30,772 nt of DNA, taken from the NCBI GenBank assembly GCA_018365895.1, contig JAGZJD010000027.1:1-30772 (forward strand), given 5' to 3'. This document shows positions 8,363 to 15,505 of this stretch, piece after piece. The notes under the pieces were generated by a model. It searched no databases. It was not told the origin of the DNA and worked only from the letters and a program-made list of their open reading frames with translations. The translations under genes were made by a program, and so were the position numbers. The first letter of the stretch is position 1; every line of letters starts with the position of its first letter. Origin of the DNA: Lachnospiraceae bacterium (GTDB taxonomy: Bacteria > Bacillota_A > Clostridia > Lachnospirales > Lachnospiraceae).

Positions 8363-8974
8363 TTAACACACTATATTCCCTTGAAACGGTGCAAATGACA
8401 GAGGAATAAAATATCCTTTCTCGTAATGACAGGATGGACAATTTGGCGGCACTTGCGTTCCAGTATGGATGTAACCGCAGTTTAAACACATCCACTTCTC
8501 TTCTTCTGTACTTTTATCAAATTGATTTGCTCTTAGAAGCTCTGCCAGTTTTCTGAACCGCTTTCCATGCATCTGTTCTACTTCACCGATCATTGTAAAG
8601 GCTGACGCTGCTTCCAGAAATCCTTCTTCTTTCGCAATCTGTGCAAACTGCGGATATACATGTTCATACTCTTCAAATTCATTGTGCTCTGCCTTGTCAA
8701 GAAGCTCACAGATATCTTCTGCAATATCAACTGGATACGTCCCATCTACAGTGACTGTTTCTCCTGCAAGGGAGTTTAACAGTTGGTAATAGCGTTCCCC
8801 GTGTGCCCGCTCCTGTTCTGCTGTAAATTCAAATACCTGTGCAATGGATTCATACCCAAGTTCTCGTGCTTTTTTTGCCGCAAATGTATATCGATTGCGC
8901 GCCTGACTTTCTCCAGCAAAAGCTTTCATTAAATTTTCTTTCGTCTTACTTTCACAAAATTGAACTGCCATCAT
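8363..8974 (-). CDS. rbr: Rubrerythrin
   Basis: A 203-residue classical rubrerythrin: an N-terminal ferritin-like di-iron four-helix domain and a C-terminal rubredoxin domain. Di-iron ligands appear as E22 (AGESQARNRY), E55-x-x-H58 (EQERAHGER) and E133-x-x-H136 (EVEQMHGKR). The rubredoxin knuckles are C163-x-x-C166 and C179-x-x-C182. It reduces hydrogen peroxide to water in the cytoplasm of anaerobes, taking electrons from NAD(P)H through a reductase. The start is placed at MMAVQF after AAGGAGTGTGT; the longer in-frame extension overlaps the previous gene. The initiation region lies within a large inverted repeat (separate entry). Confidence 0.95.
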   Translation of the reverse strand: MMAVQFCESKTKENLMKAFAGESQARNRYTFAAKKARELGYESIAQVFEFTAEQERAHGERYYQLLNSLAGETVTVDGTYPVDIAEDICELLDKAEHNEFEEYEHVYPQFAQIAKEEGFLEAASAFTMIGEVEQMHGKRFRKLAELLRANQFDKSTEEEKWMCLNCGYIHTGTQVPPNCPSCHYEKGYFIPLSFAPFQGNIVC

Positions 8975-9015
8975 ACACACTCCTTTTTCTTTTAAAGTAT
9001 GTACAATGGCAGTTC
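8962..9015. repeat. Inverted repeat spanning the rubrerythrin start codon
   Basis: GAACTGCCAT (8962-8971) is exactly complementary to ATGGCAGTTC (9006-9015). After a two-base mismatch the pairing resumes: 8974-8980 pairs with 8997-9003 over seven positions, one of them a G-U pair in RNA. In the rubrerythrin mRNA this would place the AUGAUG initiation codons in the stem and leave the A-rich sequence before the AGGA site in the loop. Confidence 0.8.
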
Positions 9016-9017
9016 TG

Positions 9018-9047
9018 TTTATACATCCATATTTAATTAAATCCAAA
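9018..9047 (-). promoter_or_regulatory. Possible rubrerythrin promoter
   Basis: TTTGGA (9042-9047) and TATAAA (9018-9023) on the minus strand are 18 bases apart. The -35 lies in the end of the glycosyltransferase gene. If used, the transcript would begin about 9011, inside the right arm of the inverted repeat, so the stem would lack its outermost pairs. Confidence 0.4.
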
Positions 9048-10049
9048 TAGTCTGCGTGCCACCTTATAGCCAAGCACAGAAATCTTTCGTCCTGATTTCC
9101 CCGGAAGGTTCATTGTCTGTCCCAAAATACCATAGCGAATTTTCCAGTATGTCTTATATTCGCTCTTCTTCAAATATTCCCATAATTCTTTTTTCTTCTG
9201 AAGATTCTCTTCCTTCTTTGATCGAATCAGAAGGATAGAAGAAACTGTCATCATAATCGCAAGATAATTGGTCATATAACTTCGAAGCTTCTTGTTCGGA
9301 ATCATTTTCATCTTATACATATCAATCATTGTCTTTGTCACAAAAATCTGCTGATCCACACGCTGAATCATTACTTTTTCATTGACAGACTGATCTTCCC
9401 GCCCAATATAATATCGATACAGATTCACATCTAGATAATAAAGTGTTGATACATGCGGTAATGGATAGTATACATAAATATTATCTACATAGAATGTATG
9501 TTTCGGTAATTCTAACTGGCACAGTTTTAAAAGCTCTGTCCGGTAAATTACCGAGTGCATTAAAATATATTGTCCAATATGAAAATGTCCAGCTTCATTC
9601 CATCCAATAATCTGTTCTTCCGGAAGGGCATTGCGGTAATGGATTACTTTTTTATGTTCTACACCTTCCTTTTCATAGACATAGTTTGATATTATCATAT
9701 CTACTTTTCTGTCTTCTTCCTCAAACTTATGAAGCGTCTCAAGAACTTTTTTCAGTGCTTCACTATCAATCCAGTCATCGCTGTCGACCACTTTAAAATA
9801 TTTGCCTGAAGCACTTCGAAGCCCTGCATTAACAGCATCTCCATGACCTCCATTTTCCTTATCGATCACTTTAACGATCGTTGGGTATTTTTCTTCATAG
9901 GATCTGGCAATCTTCAGCGTATCATCCTTTGAACCGTCATTCACAATAAGCACTTCCACATCCTCGCCGCCTTCCAATACAGAATCCACAGCACGAGCCA
10001 TATAGTCCTGTGAATTATAGCACGGGATGGCAAATGATATATATTTCAT
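9033..10049 (-). CDS. Family 2 glycosyltransferase
   Basis: A 338-residue GT-A fold transferase, most likely acting on the cytoplasmic face of the membrane in polysaccharide or glycolipid assembly; donor and acceptor are unknown. The N-terminal GT2 core is clear: SFAIPCYNSQDYMARAVDSV (5-24), LIVNDGSKDDT (34-44), NGGHGDAVNAGL (66-77) and the metal-binding DxD in VVDSDDW (D89-S-D91). The C-terminal 200 residues are basic and do not show membrane helices. Start codon follows GAAGGAG. It has its own promoter at 10079-10107. No other polysaccharide genes are nearby. Confidence 0.9.
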   Translation of the reverse strand: MKYISFAIPCYNSQDYMARAVDSVLEGGEDVEVLIVNDGSKDDTLKIARSYEEKYPTIVKVIDKENGGHGDAVNAGLRSASGKYFKVVDSDDWIDSEALKKVLETLHKFEEEDRKVDMIISNYVYEKEGVEHKKVIHYRNALPEEQIIGWNEAGHFHIGQYILMHSVIYRTELLKLCQLELPKHTFYVDNIYVYYPLPHVSTLYYLDVNLYRYYIGREDQSVNEKVMIQRVDQQIFVTKTMIDMYKMKMIPNKKLRSYMTNYLAIMMTVSSILLIRSKKEENLQKKKELWEYLKKSEYKTYWKIRYGILGQTMNLPGKSGRKISVLGYKVARRLFGFN

Positions 10050-10078
10050 AGTAATTCTCCTTCACTTTAATATCTAAC

Positions 10079-10107
10079 AGTATAAAACATCCTTTGCATT
10101 TTTCCAA
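10079..10107 (-). promoter_or_regulatory. Promoter of the glycosyltransferase gene
   Basis: TTGGAA (10102-10107) and TATACT (10079-10084), minus strand, spaced by 17 bases, 30 bases before the start codon. Confidence 0.65.
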
Positions 10108-10116
10108 CTATTATTG

Positions 10117-10145
10117 TTGTAAATTTTTACTTCTTCCTTTAATAT
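10117..10145 (+). promoter_or_regulatory. Promoter of the first phosphofructokinase gene
   Basis: TTGTAA (10117-10122) and TAATAT (10140-10145) with a 17-base spacer, about 43 bases before the ATG and divergent from the glycosyltransferase promoter. Confidence 0.6.
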
Positions 10146-10187
10146 GTAGTAAGAAACTTATTTTTAATATCTGGAGGATGAATACAT

Positions 10188-11414
10188 ATGAAGAAAAATA
10201 TGATTGTCGGCCAGTCCGGCGGTCCTACTGCTGTCATCAACGGAAGTCTGTATGGTGTTGTTTCTGCAGGCCTTAACAAAACAGATGACATTGAACACGT
10301 TTACGGTATGATAAATGGAATCGAAGGATTTTTGCACGATACGATTATGGATATGCGCCCGCTTCTTGAAAGTAAAGAACTGGAACTTCTGAAAACAACT
10401 CCCGGCTCTTATCTTGGTTCCTGCCGCTATAAACTTCCGGAAGATCTTTCCGATCCGGTATACCCAACATTGTTTCAGAAATTCGATGCACTTCAGATCG
10501 GATATTTCTTCTATATCGGAGGAAATGATTCTATGGATACGGTCAGCAAGCTTTCCCGCTATGCCGCTTCTATCGAAAGCCCGATCCGTTTTATTGGTGT
10601 TCCAAAAACAATTGACAACGACCTTGTAATGACAGATCATACACCTGGCTTCGGAAGCGCTGCTAAGTATGTCGCATCAACTGTTCGGGAAATTGCGGTC
10701 GATGCTTCTGTATACGATAATAAAAAATCTGTCACCATCGTAGAAATCATGGGACGTCATGCCGGCTGGTTGACTGCAGCAAGTATTTTAGCACGAAAAT
10801 TCGAAGGTGATAATCCAGTTCTTGTCTATTTGCCGGAAGCTGACTTTGATCCGGAAGACTTTATCTCCAAAGTGGAAACTGCTTTACAGACAACTTCTAA
10901 TCTTGTTGTTTGTATCTCTGAAGGAATTCACGATCAGACCGGTACATTCATCTGTGAATATGCAAGTAACGTAGGTACCGATACCTTTGGTCACAAAATG
11001 CTGTCCGGTTCTGGAAAATATCTTGAAAACTTTGTAAAAGATCGTCTCGGTGTTAAAGTGCGCTCTATTGAACTCAATGTTTGTCAGCGCTGTTCTTCCG
11101 CAATGCTTTCAGAAACCGATCTTTCAGAAGCAATCTCCTCCGGAGCATTTGCAGTAGAGGCAGCCATTTCTGGCGAAACCGGAAAAATGATCGCCTTTTC
11201 CCGCGTATCCGATTCTCCTTATGAACTTCGCTTTACAACAGAAGATGTAAACCATATCTGCAATCAGGAGAAAACTGTTCCTGCTGAATGGATTATCCGG
11301 GACGGCTCCGATCTGTCAGATGATTTCATTATCTATGCCCGCCCACTCATCGAAGGAGAAGTCAACATTCCAAAAGAAAACGGACTTCCGAAGTTTGCCT
11401 ATCGCAAGCACTAA
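10188..11414 (+). CDS. pfp: Phosphofructokinase, pyrophosphate-type signature
   Basis: A 408-residue cytoplasmic glycolytic enzyme phosphorylating fructose 6-phosphate. The phosphoryl donor is predicted to be pyrophosphate: GGNDS (111-115) has Asp where ATP enzymes have Gly104 (GGDGS), and PKTIDND (139-145) has Lys where ATP enzymes have Gly124 (PGTIDND); both changes are known markers of PPi-PFK. Other family motifs are QSGGPTAVIN (9-18), TDHTPGFGSA (149-158) and MGRHAGWL (188-195). GGAGGA precedes the ATG. A paralogue lies convergent at 11695-12933 and both proteins keep these motifs at identical positions. Confidence 0.92.
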   Translation: MKKNMIVGQSGGPTAVINGSLYGVVSAGLNKTDDIEHVYGMINGIEGFLHDTIMDMRPLLESKELELLKTTPGSYLGSCRYKLPEDLSDPVYPTLFQKFDALQIGYFFYIGGNDSMDTVSKLSRYAASIESPIRFIGVPKTIDNDLVMTDHTPGFGSAAKYVASTVREIAVDASVYDNKKSVTIVEIMGRHAGWLTAASILARKFEGDNPVLVYLPEADFDPEDFISKVETALQTTSNLVVCISEGIHDQTGTFICEYASNVGTDTFGHKMLSGSGKYLENFVKDRLGVKVRSIELNVCQRCSSAMLSETDLSEAISSGAFAVEAAISGETGKMIAFSRVSDSPYELRFTTEDVNHICNQEKTVPAEWIIRDGSDLSDDFIIYARPLIEGEVNIPKENGLPKFAYRKH

Positions 11415-11571
11415 GAAGTTCAAGGGAATTTTGAGATGTTCATATTTTGTTCATCTTTTATTATAAAAAGTTTCATTTCTATATCACTGTTTTTTCACGT
11501 TTCAATTATATACTAAGTATATCAATAAAGAAGCAATAAACTTCATTATAGAGCAAACTTTTTCATAATAC

Positions 11572-11612
11572 ATGCCGGGAATCAAATTGATTACCCGGCA
11601 TCCTCCCTTTTT
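11572..11612 (+). terminator. Terminator after the first phosphofructokinase
   Basis: ATGCCGGG (11572-11579) pairs with CCCGGCAT (11594-11601), with AATCA/TGATT extending the stem inward past a single bulge. The stem is followed by CCTCCC and a T tract. The 157 bases between the gene end (11414) and this hairpin are AT-rich, and I see nothing else there. Confidence 0.75.
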
Positions 11613-11627
11613 AGACTATCTTTTAGC

Positions 11628-11663
11628 AAAAAGAGAAATCTGTCAGCAGATTTCTCTTTTTTT
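11628..11663. terminator. Bidirectional terminator between the two phosphofructokinase genes
   Basis: A perfect stem of 15 pairs (11628-11642 with 11647-11661) around a TCAG loop, with A and T tracts on its two sides, so it can end transcription from both directions. It lies 34 bases beyond the stop of the minus-strand gene. Confidence 0.85.
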
Positions 11664-11694
11664 ATCACTCTGTTTTAGCATCTTCCTTAAAATA

Positions 11695-12933
11695 TTAGCA
11701 TTTGAATGGTCTTCTCAAATGTCTTGGAATACCATCTACCATAACCGGAGAGACATCTCCCTGAATCAGCGGTCTGACATAACGCTTGAACTTTGCTGTC
11801 ACATATGTTCCTTCTTCATTTACCCATTCTCTCGGAACAACCCGTTCATCATTGGCAATTTTATGCACATTCTTTACTTCTGTGCGAACCTGATACGGAT
11901 CATCGGACACCCTCTCAAATACAACCATAACGCCACTATCTCCTTCATCCGCCGCCATCACTGCCGCTCCTCCTGCCTGCTGTGCCTCAAGCACATCTAC
12001 TCTTGATGCAATATGAGATCCTGCTCTTTGCAATGTACTCAGTTCAATCGAACGTGTCTTACAACCTATCTCACCAGCCACAAAACTTGCCAGATAGTTC
12101 GCCGTTCCTGACAGCTGCTTATGGCCAAATGCATCTACAAAGTCCACACCGGAGCCAAGTTCACATACATATCTTCCATCTGCCAGCTTGATTCCTTCTG
12201 AAACTGCAACAACAACAGAATGTTTCTTTTCTAACTGTTTTTTTACTTTTGCCAAAAATTCGTTTAAATCGAATGGAATTTCCGGAAGATAGATCATATC
12301 CGGTCCTTCACAGTCTTCCCCCTCTGAAAGGCATGCCGAACCTGTCAGCCATCCTGCATTTCTTCCCATAATTTCTACAATCGTTACAAGTCCTCTCGGA
12401 TAGATTAAGCTCTCTCCGTCACGGATAATTTCTTTTACAGATGTACCAATGTACTTGGCGGCGCTTCCAAAACCTGGTGTATGATCCGTCAGCGCCAGAT
12501 CATTGTCAATTGTCTTTGGTGCACCAACAAATTTACACTGTTTTCCAGTCAATATTCCATAGTCCGATAACTTTTTAATCGTGTCCATAGAATCATTTCC
12601 GCCTATATAAATAAAAGCTTCTATCTCAAGCTTCTCAAGAATTCCAAAAATCTTCTCATACACTGACTGATCCTCATGGATCTCCGGCAATTTATACCTG
12701 CACGACCCAAGATAAGCCGCCGGTGTGCGTTTTAAAAGTTCCACATCCAAATCATTTGTAATATGCTCTGATAAATCTACATATCGCTCTTCCAGCAGTC
12801 CCTGAATTCCATTTCTCATTCCATAAACTTTCTTGGCGCCACGCTCGATTGCAGTTCGGTAAACACCTGCCAGACTGGAATTAATTGCCGCAGTAGGACC
12901 TCCGGACTGTCCTACAATTACATTACCTTTCAT
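11695..12933 (-). CDS. pfp: Phosphofructokinase, pyrophosphate-type signature (second paralogue)
   Basis: A 412-residue paralogue of the enzyme at 10188-11414, in the opposite orientation. It carries the same donor-site markers: GGNDS at 111-115 and PKTIDND at 139-145, predicting pyrophosphate use, and TDHTPGFGSAAKY and MGRNAGWL. The two proteins align from start to end with no gross gaps, but differ widely outside the motifs, so the duplication is old or one copy was acquired. Start codon follows TTGGAGG. Own promoter at 12981-13009. Confidence 0.92.
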   Translation of the reverse strand: MKGNVIVGQSGGPTAAINSSLAGVYRTAIERGAKKVYGMRNGIQGLLEERYVDLSEHITNDLDVELLKRTPAAYLGSCRYKLPEIHEDQSVYEKIFGILEKLEIEAFIYIGGNDSMDTIKKLSDYGILTGKQCKFVGAPKTIDNDLALTDHTPGFGSAAKYIGTSVKEIIRDGESLIYPRGLVTIVEIMGRNAGWLTGSACLSEGEDCEGPDMIYLPEIPFDLNEFLAKVKKQLEKKHSVVVAVSEGIKLADGRYVCELGSGVDFVDAFGHKQLSGTANYLASFVAGEIGCKTRSIELSTLQRAGSHIASRVDVLEAQQAGGAAVMAADEGDSGVMVVFERVSDDPYQVRTEVKNVHKIANDERVVPREWVNEEGTYVTAKFKRYVRPLIQGDVSPVMVDGIPRHLRRPFKC

Positions 12934-12980
12934 ATCATATTACCTCCAATATTCCCATTTCTACTCCTATGAATAGGTCT

Positions 12981-13009
12981 ATTCTACGATATTTTGTCTA
13001 TTTTGTAAA
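12981..13009 (-). promoter_or_regulatory. Promoter of the second phosphofructokinase gene
   Basis: TTTACA (13004-13009) and TAGAAT (12981-12986), minus strand, 17-base spacer. A small palindrome, CCTATGAATAGG (12966-12977), lies just downstream, near the transcription start, and could be an operator. Confidence 0.6.
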
Positions 13010-13071
13010 GTAAATGCTTATTCTCACAACTTTTTTTGTTGATTTTAATCATAATTCTTTTTTCAATTTCA

Positions 13072-13100
13072 TTGACAACTTTTTTTATTTATGATAATAT
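13072..13100 (+). promoter_or_regulatory. Promoter of the amino acid ABC importer operon
   Basis: TTGACA (13072-13077) and TAATAT (13095-13100) with a 17-base spacer. Downstream, in the 5' untranslated region, AATACG-CTAA-CGTATT (13137-13152) forms an inverted repeat just before the AAAGGAGG site. Confidence 0.75.
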
Positions 13101-13169
13101 CTTTATTAATTTATCGCAGTAAAGTAGTCAATCGCTAATACGCTAACGTATTTAAAGGAGGATTTATTT

Positions 13170-14006
13170 ATGAAAAAGAAACTTTTCGTTACACTGACCG
13201 GAACTATACTAACTGCTTCACTGCTGATCGGATGCAGCGCCTCCGGTTCTGCACCAAAGAAAATTTCTGCTGCTCACAAGTCAAAAACTGCTGACTCACA
13301 ACAGACTTTTACCGTTGGCTTTGATGCAGAGTATCCGCCATACGGATATCTGGATGATAATGGTGAATACACCGGTTTTGACTTAGAATTAGCAGAAGCA
13401 GTCTGTAAGCTGGAAGGGTGGGAACTGGTAAAAAAACCAATCAACTGGGATTCCAAAGATATGGAACTGGACTCTGGTTCTATCGACTGCATTTGGAACG
13501 GTTTTACAATGAACGGTCGGGAAGATGATTATACCTTTTCCATTCCATATGTTGACAACAGTCAAGTCATCGTTGTTTCCGAAGTTTCCGGAATCACTTC
13601 TTTAGAAGATCTCTCCGGAAAGGTTGTAGGCGTTCAGGCCGCAAGCGCAGCCCTCAGTTTGCTGCAAAGTGAAGAAGCCGGTGGTCAGAAGGCATTAGCT
13701 GATACTTTTCGTTCTCTGAATGAATTTGCCGATTACAATACTGCTTTTACAGAACTCCAGGCTGGCGCCCTTGACGCCCTTGCTATTGATATCGGTGTTG
13801 CCAATTATCAGATGAAATCCCGCGGAGAAGGCTTTAAAATCCTGGACGAATCGCTCAACACGGAACAATATGCGATTGGATTTAAAAAAGGTAATCAGGA
13901 ATTATGCGATATCGTAAATGCAGATTTAGAACAATTGACAGAAGACGGTACTGTTGCCGCATTAGCAGAAAAATATGACATTACAGATATGGTAACATTA
14001 AAATAA
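13170..14006 (+). CDS. Amino acid ABC transporter substrate-binding lipoprotein
   Basis: A 278-residue extracellular solute-binding protein of family 3. It has a lipoprotein signal: KKK at the N-terminus, a hydrophobic stretch and the lipobox LLIGC with modified cysteine at residue 22, followed by a serine/alanine-rich linker. The mature domain starts FTVGFDAEYPPYGYLDDNGEYTGFD, typical of polar amino acid or cystine binders, and has the IDCIWNGFTMNGRE segment that forms the ligand pocket. It delivers its ligand to the permease and ATPase encoded next. Substrate cannot be fixed from sequence; cystine-type or another polar amino acid is most likely. Start follows AAAGGAGG. Confidence 0.92.
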   Translation: MKKKLFVTLTGTILTASLLIGCSASGSAPKKISAAHKSKTADSQQTFTVGFDAEYPPYGYLDDNGEYTGFDLELAEAVCKLEGWELVKKPINWDSKDMELDSGSIDCIWNGFTMNGREDDYTFSIPYVDNSQVIVVSEVSGITSLEDLSGKVVGVQAASAALSLLQSEEAGGQKALADTFRSLNEFADYNTAFTELQAGALDALAIDIGVANYQMKSRGEGFKILDESLNTEQYAIGFKKGNQELCDIVNADLEQLTEDGTVAALAEKYDITDMVTLK

Positions 14007-14030
14007 AATCTCTCTTTTGGAGGAATCTCT

Positions 14031-14678
14031 ATGAGCTTTGATACAATCTTAAAACAAATGACTGCCGGGTTCGGACAGACGTGCCTGATTTTCTTTTTCA
14101 CACTGCTATTTTCTCTGCCTCTTGGAATGTTTGTCTATTTCGGAAAAGTAAGCAGACATAAACTGGTCTGCTGGATAATCAATAGCTATATTTCTATCAT
14201 GCGAGGAACTCCGCTGATGTTACAGCTTCTCGTATGGTATTTTGCTCCTTATTACTTATGGCAAATGAATATCGGAGGCTATAAGCTAACCGCAATCCTG
14301 CTCAGTTTTTCCTTAAACTATGCTGCCTATTTCGCTGAAATTTACCGTTCCGGAATGGAAGCCATCCCAAAAGGTCAGTATGAAGCAGCTGCTCTGCTCG
14401 GGTATTCTAAAGTACAGTCATTCCTGCATATCATTTTGCCACAGGTAGTGAAGGTTGTCCTTCCCTCTGTCACAAACGAAGTAATTACTCTTGTCAAAGA
14501 TACATCTCTTGTCTATTCACTTTCTTACATTGAAATGTTTGGTGTGGCAAAACAAATCGCTGCCGCTCAGACTACTATCCTTCCATTCTTTATTGCGGGA
14601 ATTTTTTATTTTATTTTTAACTATACGGTTGCCTTTTGTATGGAACAATTCGAAAAAAAATTAAACTATTATCGCTAG
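14031..14678 (+). CDS. Amino acid ABC transporter permease
   Basis: A 215-residue inner membrane permease of the HisM type with about five membrane helices. The cytoplasmic loop that docks to the ATPase is clear: YEAAALLGYSKVQSFLHIIL (117-136), the EAA motif. The IMRGTPLMLQLLVWYF segment (56-71) is also family-typical. It starts 24 bases after the binding protein with TTGGAGGAAT upstream. As the only permease gene, it probably works as a homodimer. Confidence 0.93.
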   Translation: MSFDTILKQMTAGFGQTCLIFFFTLLFSLPLGMFVYFGKVSRHKLVCWIINSYISIMRGTPLMLQLLVWYFAPYYLWQMNIGGYKLTAILLSFSLNYAAYFAEIYRSGMEAIPKGQYEAAALLGYSKVQSFLHIILPQVVKVVLPSVTNEVITLVKDTSLVYSLSYIEMFGVAKQIAAAQTTILPFFIAGIFYFIFNYTVAFCMEQFEKKLNYYR

Positions 14679-14689
14679 GAGGTACTGGA

Positions 14690-15448
14690 ATGAAACTTTT
14701 AGAAATGAAACATATAAATAAAGAATTTGAAGGCATTCCCGTACTCCGGGATGTATCACTCTCTGTTGCAAAAGGTGAAATCGTTGCAATTATCGGCCCT
14801 TCCGGCTCCGGAAAATCAACATTACTCCGCTGCGCTGCAATGTTGGAATCCATTACCTCAGGAGAAGTATGCTATATGGGACAAAAAGCATTTTGGACGG
14901 AACAGGGCAGACTCCTTTTTCCGCCAAAACACACCTTAAAAGAAATCCAATCCTGCTTTGGCCTGGTCTTCCAGAATTTTAATCTGTTCCCGCATTTTTC
15001 TGTTATCAGAAATATCACTGACGCCCCTATCCGGGTGCAGCACCGTCCAAAAGAGGAAGTGTATCAGGAAGCCCGGACACTTCTTGCTAAAATGGGACTG
15101 GCGGACAAAGCGGATGCTTATCCATGTCAGCTCTCCGGCGGACAACAGCAGCGTGTATCCATTGCCCGTGCCCTTGCTGTAAAACCTCAGCTCCTTTTCT
15201 TTGATGAACCGACTTCTGCACTGGATCCGGAACTAACCAAAGAAATTCTAAAAATCATCAAAAATCTTGCCTCAGAGCATATGACAATGATCATTGTCAC
15301 ACATGAAATGAATTTCGCCCGCAAAATTGCAGACAAAATGATCTTTATGGAACAAGGTCTTATTGCTTTAGAAGGAACTCCGCAAGAAGTCTTTTCTTTC
15401 AACAACACGAGGATACAGGAATTTCTTGGAAAATGCTCCTCTGAATAA
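14690..15448 (+). CDS. Amino acid ABC transporter ATP-binding protein
   Basis: A 252-residue ATPase of the polar amino acid transporter family, acting at the cytoplasmic face of the membrane. Walker A is GPSGSGKST (36-44), signature LSGGQ (148-152), Walker B LLFFDEP (168-174), and the switch histidine is in VTHEM. A stretch at about residues 65-90 (KAFWTEQGRLLFPPKHTLKE) is somewhat longer than in HisP-type proteins. The start is set at MKLLEMKHIN, which follows TAGGAGG; the longer in-frame start would overlap the permease gene by 43 bases. The permease stop TAG is part of this gene's ribosome binding site, implying coupling. Confidence 0.94.
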   Translation: MKLLEMKHINKEFEGIPVLRDVSLSVAKGEIVAIIGPSGSGKSTLLRCAAMLESITSGEVCYMGQKAFWTEQGRLLFPPKHTLKEIQSCFGLVFQNFNLFPHFSVIRNITDAPIRVQHRPKEEVYQEARTLLAKMGLADKADAYPCQLSGGQQQRVSIARALAVKPQLLFFDEPTSALDPELTKEILKIIKNLASEHMTMIIVTHEMNFARKIADKMIFMEQGLIALEGTPQEVFSFNNTRIQEFLGKCSSE

Positions 15449-15458
15449 TATTTACCGT

Positions 15459-15499
15459 TCAGAGTGCACCTCCTGTCTACAGAGAAGCACTCTGACTTT
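15459..15499. terminator. Terminator between the ABC importer and the regulator gene
   Basis: TCAGAGTGC (15459-15467) pairs with GCACTCTGA (15487-15495), followed by CTTTT on the plus strand. It separates two convergent genes, so it likely serves the importer and perhaps also the regulator, although the minus side has a poor T tract. Confidence 0.7.
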
Positions 15500-15505
15500 T
15501 CCTGA

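Noticed and set aside
10164..10640. 158-codon frame antisense to the first phosphofructokinase
   Set aside because: It is opposite conserved enzyme motifs and has no ribosome binding site; shadow of the real gene.
11572..11663. Pair of inverted repeats as ends of a small mobile element
   Set aside because: The two hairpins differ in sequence, no target duplication is visible, and T tracts plus position after converging genes explain them as terminators.
13101..13169. Riboswitch before the amino acid importer
   Set aside because: The leader is only about 60 bases and lacks any recognisable aptamer; only a short inverted repeat is present.
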